NCBI GenBank assembly: GCA_963693285.1
Contig: OY848924.1
Span: forward strand, 867,501 to 931,500
Length of the DNA: 64,000 bases
From: Xestospongia muta
Lineage: Eukaryota; Porifera; Demospongiae; Haplosclerida; Petrosiidae
Reading direction: 5' to 3'
Shown here: piece after piece, positions 28,836-42,173 of the stretch
Position numbering within the stretch: the stretch's first letter is position 1
Layout: each line of letters starts with the position of its first letter
Made by a program: the position numbers and the translations under genes
Notes under the pieces: model-generated
What the model was told of the DNA's origin: nothing
Seen by the model: only the letters and a program-made list of their open reading frames with translations
The model's database searches: none

Positions 28836-30881
28836 TTAAACAAATCTAACTGGTGAGTTAAGTTTTTCCGGTAATTCACATTGATTGAAATTATATCCAT
28901 AGGCACTGATATTGTCTACCATATCCCTTTTTTTCATTTTTAAAATACTCACAGCAACGATTGTTACAACAACAGTTATGATCAGAAACAATAATATACC
29001 AGCTACAACAGAAACATAAGTTGTATGTTCTTTGACACCTGTTGGAGAGAGGGAAAATTATTAACTATATTAGAAAGGGCATTGTCTGAAGGGAAAACAG
29101 GAACGCACACTTAGACAGACATAGATAAAACATATATAGGACAGACATAGAAACAACATGTAAGAACATAACATGTAGGAGTGTAAGTCATATGGGATCA
29201 TTTCTACTATAAATTAGAACAAATTATAAAATATTTCACAAGTACTCATCCAAGAAATAGTTTATTAATTTTATTACGTAATAATTCCCTCTTTCTCTCC
29301 AACCAATTCCTCCTACAGAACTACTTATGATAGATATCAATGCTATTAGTGGAGAGAGAAAACATTAGGGAATCAGTAACCTCATTAAAGATTACATCAT
29401 TGATTTAGTTACAATTCCCTTGACTTTAAACATTTTAAAAGTCTATTCTAGCAAAACCACACTACACACCAAAAAACCCTTAATGATAAATCCATTCTAA
29501 TCATACCTGGAATACCAGTTGTATCAACTGCATGTTCTGATGTACTAGAAGAGAGAAGAACAGGAGAAGGAGAATGATCAGGTACCCAGGACATAGTAGT
29601 ATATACAAATGAGGAGACAATAGAAGGTGTAATGATAGGTATAGTGGTACTAATTATAGGCGTGGAAGTCTCAAACAAGGACAATAGAGTATCACTTGTT
29701 GTCTGTATCTTTTTTGTGGTGCTTGACAATAAGGGTGAACTTGTTACCACAGTAACCATGGATAGAGACGTAGAAACAATTGAGGTATAGGAATGTCCTA
29801 TATAATAATAGAAAAAGACATTGAAAGACAACTCATTACATGTATAATATAATAACATGTTAATTATTACATTCAGGTACCTTCAGTAGATGTAACAGTG
29901 ATAGTAACAGCTGAAGTAATAGTTGATATTATCACGTTTTCGTCAGCAGTATCAATGAGATCAGCTTCTGCATAATATATATTAGTATCATTTAATATAA
30001 CATCATTGATATCGAAGGTCAAGTTCCATGAGTTATAAGTATATGATGAACCAATTCGAGCTAGATCAGTCATACATATAGCATTTTGAGAACAAGACAA
30101 AAGATTAGTGGTTGAAGAAGACTTTTTAAATCTCATGTATTTTATGCCTTGTTTCTCTCCACGAGCTCCACCGTTGACATATTGTATAGAGATATTTAGA
30201 GTGATATTTAGGCCTTCTAAGAAATTTAATGTTGTACCAGGATCGCAAAAGGTTTGTGGAATACATCCGATAAAAGTTGGAACAGCTGTGGAATAAGACC
30301 AAAATATATGAATATAGCATGTACAATAAAGACACTTGATGTTCTTGTGAAGTCTTACTTACCAACAACAGTCAAATTAAATATATCTTGTCCTCCATTG
30401 TATACACAACGATATATTCCCTCATGATCTGCAATTACATCATCAATTTCAAGAATCCCTCCTAGTACTGAGACGCCAGGCATATTTGATGGATTGTTAT
30501 AACTACCTCCAGAGTGAATGCTATATCCCCACGTACAATCATGACTGGTGCAAGAAAATGAAACATCCTCTCCCACACCACCTGGTATTTTACGATGTTG
30601 AGTATCTCCTGAGCACAGACAAGAAAAATATTTGTAAATCATACACTAAAGTACACTGTGGTGACTTCTAATCCATCCACTTATTGGTTGGTTGTTTATT
30701 CACTCATTCTTCTGTCCTTCTATCCATCAATCAATCCATCCTTTTACTAATACATTAATTTCTTACCTTCTGTAGATATTATTAGTCCAACTACTACAAT
30801 AATTAGTACATTAATTCTAAAATAAAAACGACTATTTCTTTTGTCATGCCCAAATAAGTGAGATTCCTGAAAACATACCAT
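28836..30881 (-). CDS. Single-pass Ig receptor IgR2, 419 aa (divergent paralogue)
   Basis: Exons: 30881-30767 (signal), 30608-30363 (Ig1), 30285-29881 (Ig2), 29797-29507 (Ser/Thr stalk), 29038-28836 (membrane and tail); all introns phase 1. Ig1 has FSCTSHDCTWGY and DVIADHEGIYRC, then the family-invariant YNGGQDIFNLTVV. Ig2 has GCIPQTFCDPGTT, YVNGGARGEKQGIKYMRFK and NIYYAEADLID, again with no F-strand Cys. The stalk is about 96 residues and S/T/P-rich. The last exon has no internal ATG and encodes the TM (VSVVAGILLFLIITVVVTIV) and a short basic tail (KMKKRDM ... SAYGYNFNQC). The tail differs from all its neighbours. The ectodomain is clearly more diverged than those of IgR1, 3 and 4. Confidence 0.8.
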
Positions 30882-31536
30882 CTTTGTCCTAAAAAACAAA
30901 ATCAATAAAAATAGAATAAGCAGCTCAAGAGCTGAAACTTTACCTACAAATGACTAAGTCTTAAGGAAAATCACACTTCTTGGCCCTGACTGTGTATGCC
31001 TGACCAGTAGAGATGGGGAAAATTTTTGTTGTGATAATTAACCTGTTGTTTGTCTGGTATATTAAGTTGTAGGGAATACCTCATTGCTTGGTTATTGTGT
31101 CTATAGTATGTGCCCTACTAATAAGGAAATAGTTGCTATAGCAATGTAAACTATGATGTAATGGAATCATAACACCTACAATTAAAAAAACAAGTCTTTG
31201 TTGGCATTAAACGTTTATTTTAATATTGGTTCTAAACAATACATAATTATTTGGGGTTTTCAATACAAGATATTAACAAAGAATAACAACATTAAAAATA
31301 ACACAAAGACAAAATGAAAAAAATACAATAAATAATAATAGTTATAAATAATTTTAAAAAATAACATAAATTGAGAAATTCAATATGAATTGACAATACA
31401 ATGTTGATATTCTTTTCATATATTCATGTCAGCCAACACTTCAAATTTGAGTCATAATTTTTAACTTGTTCGATCAAAATAAGTCAGACTCTAACGCGTA
31501 CATACAAATACACAACACAGAAATAGTTTTAGACTA

Positions 31537-33751
31537 TTAAACATATGTACTAGTAGAATTATGTTGTGACGGTAATCTCCAATCAGGATCTGGTCTTATG
31601 TAATCATAATGTTTACTCTCACAATATATTGTTGTTGTTGTGTTAGTAGGTGCTCCTATTTGCATGTAAATAACAGGTTCTTGAGGAGGTTGAGGAGGAG
31701 CTGAAGGCAGAATAGGTCCATTATTAAGAGTGGTAGTACCCGTTGTTGGCATAGGTTGTTTTTCCATTTTTTCACTCTCAATACCACAACGTCGTCCAAG
31801 AAAAAGACAACAAACACAAATAGCAATAAGAATTATTACGATGATAACACTTAACAATATAGCAAGAATTGGTAAATAAATTATCTCAAGATTATCAACG
31901 CTTTGATCCACTATACAAAAAAAGATGACTCGTGAATATAAAATAATTATGTAATGTTATGTAACTTCCATCTTATAATTTACAATTAAAATTTAATTGT
32001 CCCAGAATAAAGAGGATTTCATCTTTTAAGTAAAATGACACGATAGTCAAGAGACATTACAGTGAATGATCTAATCTTAAGGGAAACTAAAAGAATCTTA
32101 GCAAGATAAGGTGCATTCTAAATGCACTAAATGTAGGCTCTACATTAATACTAGTGGGACTATGACAACCTCATATTGATACTATCAAAGTTAACAGGAC
32201 AATAGTACATTGTCATATAGTGGGTTATCAACACAAGTTTATTAAATAGACATCAAATTTACTCTTATTGGACAATTATTAAACTCATAAACCATTCCCT
32301 TAGAAATTAAGATATTTTAATGATAACGTACATCCTCCATTTGTTGGCGGTGCAGAATGAGTAGGTGGATTAGTGGAAGAGGTGCTAATAAGGACGGAAG
32401 AGGAAGTTACCAAGGAAGAGGAGATTGAGTAAAAGGAAGAAGAGAAGGTAGATGGTGTCGGAACTGGAGAATTGACAGAGGTGGAGAGTATGGAAGTAGT
32501 GACAGTAGAAGATTTAGAAAAATAGCTAGATGGTATTTCTGTAATAATGGGAGTACTTGTTATCAGAGTGGATGATATAGGTTGAATAAATGAAGTTGGT
32601 GAAGGGCCTATAAGATAAAGATTACATACATGTTAATTCACAAGATAATGAACCATCTATAGTGCCTTAAAAACTATATTACATAGAGATGTCCTCAATA
32701 AGGAGTTAAAGTTTAGTATGAAAATAAAACAAGTGACCATACTCCATTGGGTAATACAGTATTCCATTCATAGGTTTCACTACAGCTCATATGTAATATA
32801 CCTTTTGTCAATGTAACATTGATGTTGATGGTTGACGTAATAGTAGAGATTGAATTCTGATCATTAGGATCAATGAGATCAGCTTCAGCATAATATGTAC
32901 TAGTATCGTAGACAGTAACATCACTGACATTGAAAGTTAAGTTCCAAGAATCTCGAGAATATGATGAACCAACTCTAGAATGACTAATACAGGAGCTTTG
33001 ATCGCAATATATTAACCTATCATTATTAGATGAGTTTTTAAATCTCATATATTTTATGCCTTGTTTCTCTCCACGAGCTCCACCATTGACATATTGTATA
33101 GAGATGTTTAGAGTAATATCCAAGTCTTGTGAGAAATTTAGTGTTGTACCAGGATTACAATGTGGCTGTGGAGTACAACCAATAAAAGTTGGAACAGCTG
33201 TGAAATGGAAAGAGTATATATTTTATAGTTTTATAACACTTTTATTTATGTATGTACAAGTATTGTTTATTACTCACCAACAACAGTTAAATTAAATATA
33301 TCTTGTCCTCCATTGTATTCACAACGATATACTCCCTCATGATCTGCTACTACATCCTCAATTGTGAGAGTATCATAGACAAAAGAGACACCAGAAAGAG
33401 TTCCTGGATTAATGGAGGCACTACCACTAGGACCACCATAATACCAATTACATTGACCAGTATTACAATAAAATGTAGTATCTCTCCCCACACCACCTTG
33501 TATTCTACGATGTTGAGTAGCTTCTGTGGATATAAGAAAAATCTACATTGATGCTATCGAATCATTTATTTATTAAGCTATCTCTCCATCCATCCATCCA
33601 TTAATCTATCTACATATTCATACTTACGCTCAGAGGGTAGTATTAATACTAATAACAATAGTGTTAATACTGTTGTTCCTTTCAGACCATAATGTTGCAG
33701 TGGTAGTATTGTTAATATGTTACTACCGTAATGTGACCTGCAAACATTCAT
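31537..33751 (-). CDS. Single-pass Ig receptor IgR3, 471 aa, with tyrosine-motif tail
   Basis: Exons: 33751-33628 (signal, TVLTLLLLVLILPSE), 33523-33278 (Ig1), 33197-32802 (Ig2), 32607-32332 (Ser/Thr stalk), 31910-31537 (membrane and tail); all introns phase 1. Ig1 is almost identical to IgR1 and IgR4. The Ig2 end (NDQNSISTITSTININVTLT) differs from both. The TM is about LPILAILLSVIIVIILIAICVCC with a Cys cluster at the inner face. The ~90-residue tail is Pro-rich (PSAPPQPPQEP) and has an ITIM-like VIYMQI and the terminal motif YDYIRPDPDWRLPSQHNS shared with IgR4, TMR1 and TMR2. The tail could recruit SH2 and possibly SH3 proteins (inference). Confidence 0.82.
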
Positions 33752-34918
33752 TTTACTGCTTCTAAATAAAAAGTTTAGAGAAAATAAAAAATAAAGTGAC
33801 AATTAACTATTATATATATATATAATGGATAACAACTGCTTAAATACTTAGAAGGGAAAAATCCCTAACCAAAGGAAGCCCCAATAAGGTAACAATATTA
33901 TATTAACATAGAGGAACTATGTCCATTCCCAAGAACAGTATATATATATATATTACAGTGAAAACCTAAGTGGAAACAAGTTGACAGGAAATATAGGTAA
34001 CATAGGGAGTGTTTTCAAAACACTTGTGATTCCAAGAACAACTTAACCAAGGAAACCATACATGTACATGTAATATTATAGTATTAATAAGGATTAAATA
34101 TACTTTTATATATTTTAATATTAAGTGAATGTTATCAATATCTTAGATATTGTATAGATAAACTTCTTCTGAAAATACTCAGAGCTATCCTCTGTAGAAA
34201 TGTCCTTATATGTGCATGTAGAAAATATACTCTTTGTGACCAATGTGTGATTAATTCAATTTTCCATGCACAAATACATGTAATATATATATATATATAT
34301 ATATTATACACACTACAAATATATGCACATGTAACATGTATGTACATAACAGCTGATTATCACATGACTTTATAATGACATCATACATAGTACTGTATTC
34401 TTGCTTTTGATTGTGTCATAAAATTTTGCTGAAAAATTTACGTGAATTTTATTTTGTGATTGCTTCCTGTTCACTGTTTAATTTATGTCTTTTCATGGAA
34501 TTTAATTTGAGTACACCAGAGGCTTCAAGAAAATAGTTTTTAACAAAATACATGGTATGCAGTACATTATATATTAAGACTACTTGATTATATTGACCAT
34601 ATAAGGTGATGTAAGCCAAAGTATAGTCTACAACAGAGCCTGTTGAAGTACATGTACTTCTAGCGTCTAGTACATTTTTATGACTTCTTCACTCATATAA
34701 GTAAACTGATAGTATCTTATGATATCTTATGGAGTACTATATAGTTATACTGAAAAGAAGCTAAAGGATAGGAGTAGAAAACAGTGGTTAGGGTACAAGA
34801 TGTCACTGTCTGTGACAAAGTTCAAGTATGACAATGTGGTTGGAAGCCTTGTATCTTTTATTTTCTATTACAAATAGTAATCCTATTTAATAATTCATTC
34901 ATCTATCTATTACAAGTA

Positions 34919-35110
34919 GTGTATCCATTTATTCATTCATTCATCCATCTATTACAAGTAGTGTATCCATTTATTCATTCATTCATCCATCTATTACAAG
35001 TAGTGTATCCATTTATTCATTCATTCATCCATCTATTACAAGTAGTGTATCCATTTATTTATTCATTCATCCATCTATTACAAGTAGTGTGTCCATTTAT
35101 TCATTCATTC
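34919..35110. repeat. 42-bp minisatellite, 5 copies
   Basis: The unit has TCCATTTATTCATTCATTCA then CTATTACAAGTAGTGTA. Because 42 is divisible by three it leaves a spurious open frame of a repeated 14-mer. Confidence 0.9.
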
Positions 35111-36728
35111 ATCCATCAAGTAGTGTGTCCTATTAATTCATTCCCTATGTATTTATCCATCAATCATTAATTCCATATGGAATTCACAGGGAAAAATAGG
35201 GAGAAAAGAAAACTAAACACTTAAGCCTTCCCCAACAATAACACATACAATAATAACATACAATGGGACTTGTGTTATCAGTTATGTTACATTTATGTCG
35301 TCACAGTAATGAAGCCCCATCAGTTATTAGGGGATTTTAGAAACCCCCTAATTGGAACTAGACAAAACCCATAAAAATTGAGTCATATGTATCCCATATA
35401 AGGACAAGGAATTTGCAACAAGGAAATATGTAGGAGTATTTATCTTACAGGAAATGTGGGTACAATGATAATTATAAATTTTTCATGACATCATTATAAC
35501 ACTCAACTATAATGATGTCAACCATGAGGGAAATAATTTATAAATAACGTGTTTTTATAATATTCAATGAACCATTTAATAAACCAGTAGCTTAATGTAT
35601 AATAGTCTATTACTGAGTGACGTAATAATGACATGTGTATTAAAAGTAAGAATGGCTGCCTTATATTTAGACTAGTGGTAATCTATAAAGATACATCCTC
35701 CTCTTTGGACAAGAAGGGTCTAGCAAAGGTCACAGTAGAACTACAAGCAAATATGAACAGAATAAAGAAGCCATATATATTAAAACCACCAACCAATAAT
35801 CTCACTTTTCACTGTATAGTAGCTATAATTAGCAAGCAAACTTTTAAAAAACATAGTTACAGATTTATTAAGCTATTTGATAGTCTTCCCTAGATACCAA
35901 TCATTAAACAACTTCACTAACTTTGTAAATAACAAAATTTCAGAGAGCTAACACTAAAGTCTACTTCGAGCAACCCAAATTATTACCTAGAGCTGATAGT
36001 GAAAATTTGATTGGTCAACTGAAATTTACTCAATTATGACCTTTGCTAGACCCTTATTGTACATCGGCAAAGAGGAGGGCTGCCTGTAGCTAGACAGACT
36101 AGTCTAGTGGCACCAAGAAAATGATTGTGGCTTTAATAATACCAAACAAAGACACACTAATAACTTATAAATTTACAAGACTTTGTATTTAATTCAATAA
36201 TGCTATATATTACACATATTACAATTATAAGGTACAGTCCCTATCCTATACATCCTGTAATATAATATCAATAAATATCCATGGAAACACATAATAGAAG
36301 ATTTATAGGAACAATGGGAATTTTTTTATAAGGTGTAAGATGCCATATGGTATTGTGGTTTGCTAATAACAAATGCCTCAAATTCCATTGCATGTAGGAT
36401 ACTGTAATGTACATGTGTCCATGTACATGCTCAAATACTCTACATGTATTGTATAAATATACCATACATGTAGAGTATTTGTGTATGTATGTGCACGATA
36501 CTAACGTTTTGATAGCAATTGGGTTATAATCACAACAACCATCATAAATCGTGTCAAGGTCACGTATAACTCTAACAATAACAAAATTCTTAAAGCCAAG
36601 TACATCATGAAGAATGGGTATCAGGACATGACAACTGAGAGAAGTTTGTCTCAAAACACATGCACTTATGATAATTATGAAACTGCAATTTGACAAATGG
36701 TATCAGACAGTTAATGTGAATATATAAT

Positions 36729-36737
<9 letters not shown>

Positions 36738-36778
<41 letters not shown>
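36738..36778. repeat. (AT)n microsatellite
   Basis: About 20 AT dinucleotides, intergenic. Confidence 0.9.
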
Positions 36779-36780
<2 letters not shown>

Positions 36781-39524
36781 CGATTTATAAAGTCAACAAT
36801 TTGCATAGTGATACAAAAGTAGATAGAATGTTGTACTCTAATTTGAACTAAAATAAAATTAATGTTTCATGTTCTAAAGGTTAGGGTTTATATTATAACT
36901 TTATTTTTTATTGAAGTATGGTGTCTATTACCAATCTCCTTTCATCCAATTAGTTAAAGATTTAAGAGGTATGTTAAAGATAGCTTGAACCACTTCTCAG
37001 CTTAAACCTTGACCATGTTTAAAACAATCAATTCACGTACAAGAAGCTAATCTATTTAATTTCCAAAAATTGATGATACGGGTAATAAATTAATTAGAGA
37101 AATAACGCTTTAGTTGTTTTGTATCCTTGTTTATGTCAAGACAACAATACATAATTAACATCAATTAACATCAGTTAACATCAGTTAACATTAATTGTTT
37201 ATATTGTGAATAATGCTTTTAAACGAACCTACTAAGTAATGTTTATAACAGCAGTTTTACTATAAAATATTAATTACATTCTCAATGTGTAATTCAATTA
37301 AAACTTGAATATCACTTTAAATTGGGTGAATCAGCTGTTAGCAACTGTTCGTAATTAAACCCTATAACAAATATTAATTCTTATTTGTTTCCCTTCTCTC
37401 TTATAGTATATGAAGTAGGATATGTGTGCTATAGGTGACCTTTATATCTAACTGTTATATTAGCCATCATATGATACCAACTAGACACTCAAACAATACA
37501 AACCTCTTAGGTAAGTCAGTATTCAAAGACTGGTCTAACAAAGAAGACATTAGAAACACCTGAGGATTTAAAATAATAGCTCTATACAACCTCCATTGCA
37601 ATAAAAGGCAGCTAATAAAAAGGGTAATCAAGTAGATCTATCAAAGCACACTAACATCCTACCCTTCTACAAAGATATGACTAAAATGTGATGCTAATTA
37701 CACACCAATTATTCTAAACACGATCATACAAGCTATACTACAAGGTTGTATATATATATTACAAGCTTACCTTGTTACACCGTCTTCTCTTACACGTATG
37801 TCTTCCTCAGCTTTCTTCGAGAAGTATAACTCACCGCGTCCTAGGCGAACTTCACTAACTCAACGAAGTGAGACGTTCCCAGAAAAGGTCTAATTTATTT
37901 AAAAAGCCGTCAAAAGGTTCCACAAATTATATTAGTAAAACGGAAGAAAGCCAGAAGTTTCCCTTGTATCTTACTATACTATTAATGAACAATAATATCA
38001 TTCTTACAATGAGGTGTTAGTGTAATTAAAGATGAAGATAGTACAATTGTACTCCATATTCAAATTTTAAGCACACTTGTATTATTTAAATTTTGAATTT
38101 AGTATTTGAAGGTTTTATTATAATAAGAACTTCATGTAATCTCATAACAAACTACGTAGTGAACAGTATCTCAACTATTAATATAATATGACATCCATAA
38201 AACATGTACTGTTCTTTAAACCAAAGACAGTAACAATCAAAACAACTTCTTATTGCAACTAAAAAATGATTTAGTGATAGTTAGCATCAAGAGGTCAGTA
38301 GATATCTTACCGACTGATAGTATTGTAAGGGTAAGGTCACGTATTCTGACATCATCATCTATCCACTTATCTATAATAACTTATCATATGAGAGATTGAT
38401 TCAGTAAGCGATTATCATCTATGATTCAAGCATGATAAGCCTCATCGGAAAAGCCATCACGAGTCTGTGTTTATTTACCCTGACTTGAGAGGTAACTAGC
38501 CAAAGAGGGTTATGATTATAAAGTCTTGATAATATTGTTTTCAATGTGTATCCTGGGATAGTTCAGAATTATTCAAGGAAGTAACGGCATATTTCTTAAG
38601 TTATCATATTCGTAAGTAATGTACACTAATGTAGTTACAGTACTTATAATGTAGACAGTTACTGTTAGTTAAGTCATAGTGCAAGTGCCATTAGATCATT
38701 GCAACAAGTACCTTTCCTAGTTAACCTAATATAATAAAGGGGAAATTGTTATTAATTATAACATCTGTGACATTGATGTACATATATATGTTATATAGTT
38801 TCTAATGAATTAGATAATATCCAGGAAACCATGATCAGACTTACAATGTGTAATAATTGTGTAGGTATGTCACCACTAGAGAACATTGTTGTCACAACAT
38901 TACCCACAGACAGCTGCTTGAGAAGACTGTAAAGAAAACAGGCCAGACATTATGAGGTTTAACAGTTAAATATGATTACTACTACTTCTTATACTGTCAT
39001 CTCAAACTAATAGTTACACCAATTGTAAGTATGATAGTAAAATTAGCAAACACAATAATATACATGTCTGTAATGACCACATCATTGGTGGTTAGATGGA
39101 TGAACTAAAGATAATAAGAATACCAAGATGATGTTGTATACTTCTAGTTAACAAGCAACAATGGTGTACTACTTTTGTTTGAGAAAAATAAGTTGCTAAC
39201 CACTTTGTAAATCGTTATATATCAATTAGACCTCACCTGGATGATTCGTAAATGTGTGGGGAAGGGGTTAAGAAAGTAGAAGTTAAGATGAAGGTTAGAT
39301 AAAGTGACATTAAGTACAAATGATATGATAATACATACAAATCAAGAATAAATATTAGAAACTTAAAAGTTAAGATTCAAATACACCAACTATTTGATTT
39401 GATTGGCTGCTAAGTAATTAGCTTACTCAAGTTTACATCATATCCTACAAATATATAGTACACTTGTATAATCCAGTATATGTACCTAATATAAACATGT
39501 ATTATTTGGTATACCTAATATTGT

Positions 39525-39575
39525 GAAATGATATTAATTGTTAGAGTCGAAGTAATCACCGCAAGTCTGCATGGA
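39525..39575 (-). pseudogene. Ig receptor fragment (end of an Ig2 exon)
   Basis: The segment with ATTAATTGTTAGAGTCGAAG matches the 3' end of the IgR1/IgR4 Ig2 exon, including the position of its donor, but the rest of the exon is missing. It is separated from the next relic by the hAT-like insertion. Confidence 0.55.
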
Positions 39576-39615
39576 GACAGTATGAATTAGAACTAAATAT
39601 ATGATGGGAAGATTG

Positions 39616-40191
39616 TAGTGTTGTAATTGTTTAACAATAACTAAAACTAAAACCATTTTTGTAAAAGGGAAATCATTATTGTTAACAATAACAAAACTAT
39701 AACTAAAATTAGTTAGAAATCATTAACAAACAATAACTAAAACAAAAATTGCAGCTCTATACTAGTAAAATAAGAAAAAATTATTAACACGTTGATGTGT
39801 AAACAAGGTGCATAGACCTATTGAATGGTCAAAGAACTTTTACAATACCACGAGTCATCACCTGACTTGGCTGTTTATATGAGGATTTATTTGTTTCGTT
39901 CAAAAGGAGAAAAACATTATAAAGGAAAAAGAGTCAGCTTTGGCACAGTCAAAAGGTCCCAATGTAATTTTACTTAAACATTTGACATTGTACATTTAGC
40001 ACTTAAATGTTACCCTTTAAAATAGACTTTCATCAATAACAATAACAAAAATTTGATTCATCAACAATAACTAAAGCAAATACTCACATCAATTTTTGTG
40101 AACAATCAATAACAAAAACTAAAATTCAAACAAATTTTGTACAATAACAATAACAGTAACTAAATACAAATTCAATACTTTTACAACACTA
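39616..40191. mobile_element. Non-autonomous hAT-like element (576 bp) with 8-bp target duplication
   Basis: The 11-bp termini TAGTGTTGTAA (39616-39626) and TTACAACACTA (40181-40191) are exact inverted repeats. They are flanked by the identical octamer GAAGATTG at 39608-39615 and 40192-40199. An 8-bp duplication and a TIR beginning TAGTG fit the hAT superfamily. The inside is rich in AACAATAACTAAAAC-type runs and has no transposase frame. Sequence to the right (about 40300-40710) is rich in the complementary TTTAGTTTTAG words, suggesting a second, decayed copy in inverse orientation. Confidence 0.8.
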
Positions 40192-40825
40192 GAAGATTGA
40201 GGAGGAGAAAGTGGGGAATGTGATGATAAAAGTAGACAACTGATCATTTGATATCTAATCATATCTACAATGATTGAAGAAAATACCATCGTTAATGACG
40301 TAGTGTTGTTGTTATTAATTGTTAGTATACAAATGTAAAAAATATTTAGTTTTAGTAGTTCATTTAAAATTAATTTAGTTTTAAGCTTTTGTAGTGACTC
40401 AAGATTTCTTTTAATTAAGGTTTTAGTTTCATTTCACAAAGTAACACTTTAATTTTTCCCAGACATATATCTAAAAAACACTCCAGTTTTAATACATGTA
40501 GTCAGTGTAGTAGATGCAGGTAATGACAACTATAAAAATTTCCTTTATTAAAATTATAAATTAAAATTTTAGTTTAGTTTTGTTTGGATAGCAAACAATA
40601 GTTAGTTAGTTATAGTTTCAATATTATTAAAGTAGTCATTGGGTTTAGCTTTAGTTAATACAGTTAGTCATATTATTTTTTAGTAAAACTATATTTTAGC
40701 TTTAGTTTCGGTATACCAATACACTATTATATTAATGACAGAGATAGTGGAATAATGAAAGTGAAGGTATTAACAAATATGTCACTATTACATAATTATT
40801 CTTACCTTTTGTACAAACGTCTTAT

Positions 40826-41830
40826 ATAATAATAGAAAGAGACATTGAAAGATAAACTCATTACATGTATAATATAATAACATGTTAATTATTACATTCA
40901 GGTACCTTCAGTAGATGTAACAGTGATAGTGACAGCTGAAGTAATAGTTGATATTAAGTTTTCGTCAGCAGTATCAATGAGATCAGCTTCTTCATAACAT
41001 CATTGATATTGAAGGTCAAGTTCCATGAGTCTCAAGTATATTACCACTTGACAATTGTGCAATGTACGTGGACAATTCTGAGGACAAGATACAATATTAT
41101 TTGAAGAAGAATCTTAAAAATGCATCGATTTAATGCCTTGTTTATATATCTATGAGCTTTGTGGTACTTCAATATATTAATACATTCTATATGGTTGTAT
41201 ACCAACAGTTCAATATATTAATACATTCTATATGGTTGTATACCAACAGTTCAATGTATTATTGAACTTCAATATTAAAGTACATAGTCTATGACACATA
41301 AGGATTCACTAAGATCAACTTACTTACCCACAACAGCTAAATTAAATTCTTTCAGATCTTCTCTCATGATCTTGTGCTAATGTTGAATTAGTACTAGAGG
41401 TATATCTTTAAACTTTGTTGGAACAATTATCACCTGTAGGACCATCATAATGCCATGTACAATTGTAGAAATGAAGACTCTTGTTTGTTTTATTCTAAGA
41501 GTATATCCTGTGGACAAAATAGACTTTTTTATAGAAAACTAGTGGGACAGTCCAAATCTTGGACTACATATTTAATGTTTAAGTTTTAAGTGGGTAGGGA
41601 TCAGTGTTAAGATATGCTGATCTCAGACTGTCACGTGGGGTTTACATACTTATGCAGACCACCACACTATTAACAAACAGATCTAGTTATGATCCATCCA
41701 TCGATCATTGAATTTTTACTTACACACCAAGAATACTATTAATCACAATATTACAATAACAAGAATACTGTTGTTCTTTTAGACCAAATGTTTTTAATAG
41801 TAAACAATAAATATAATGTTTTGTCCTTCT
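40826..41830 (-). pseudogene. Decayed Ig receptor gene, closest to IgR2
   Basis: 40826-41120 aligns closely with the end of the IgR2 stalk intron and its Ig2 exon (29797-30120), including the donor GGTACCTTCAG context, but deletions break the frame. 41328-41500 resembles a broken Ig1 exon beginning with the family's ACCCACAACAG donor context. 41730-41800 resembles a signal exon. No intact membrane exon belongs to it. A 42-bp direct duplication (near 41167-41255) lies between the Ig relics. Confidence 0.7.
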
Positions 41831-42173
41831 CAGAGGAGATTTTAGCACACACACACTACAGTTATATAATTTAGCATAAATATTTCAATATTGATAAAAA
41901 CATTATACAAAATTAATAAATATAACAGTTAATGATACAACAATATATATAATACTTGTAAGGTACATTGAATTGTAGCTATAGAGGATGTTGAAGCTTG
42001 TTAACACCTGACCTTCAACAAATGAAACAATCACAGATTTGTCATTCAAATTTGTACATACTCAACAAAAACTAATACCCAAAAAGGATTACAAAATCAA
42101 CCACAAAAATTAATAAAAAGGAAATGATTTGAGAGATAAGATTAATGATTAGTATATTACATTATGAAGATTG

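Larger units (their letters stand above)
33752..39520. other. Intergenic region with simple repeats
   Basis: No coding gene supported. It holds the 42-bp repeat at 34919-35110, an (AT)n tract at 36738-36778 and a perfect hairpin at 36432-36481. A comparatively GC-rich patch near 37774-37890 ends in a minus-strand donor (ACAAG then GTAAGC) and could be a distant 5' noncoding exon and promoter. Small open frames here (for example 35633-35893) show no domain and have the surrounding base composition. Confidence 0.5.

Noticed and set aside
35633..35893. 86-codon plus-strand open frame
   Set aside because: No domain, no paired splice sites and base composition like its surroundings.
36268..36696. 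142-codon minus-strand open frame
   Set aside because: Overlaps hairpin and TACATG-rich sequence, has no recognisable family, and the predicted protein looks like random AT-rich translation. A lineage-specific gene cannot be fully excluded.
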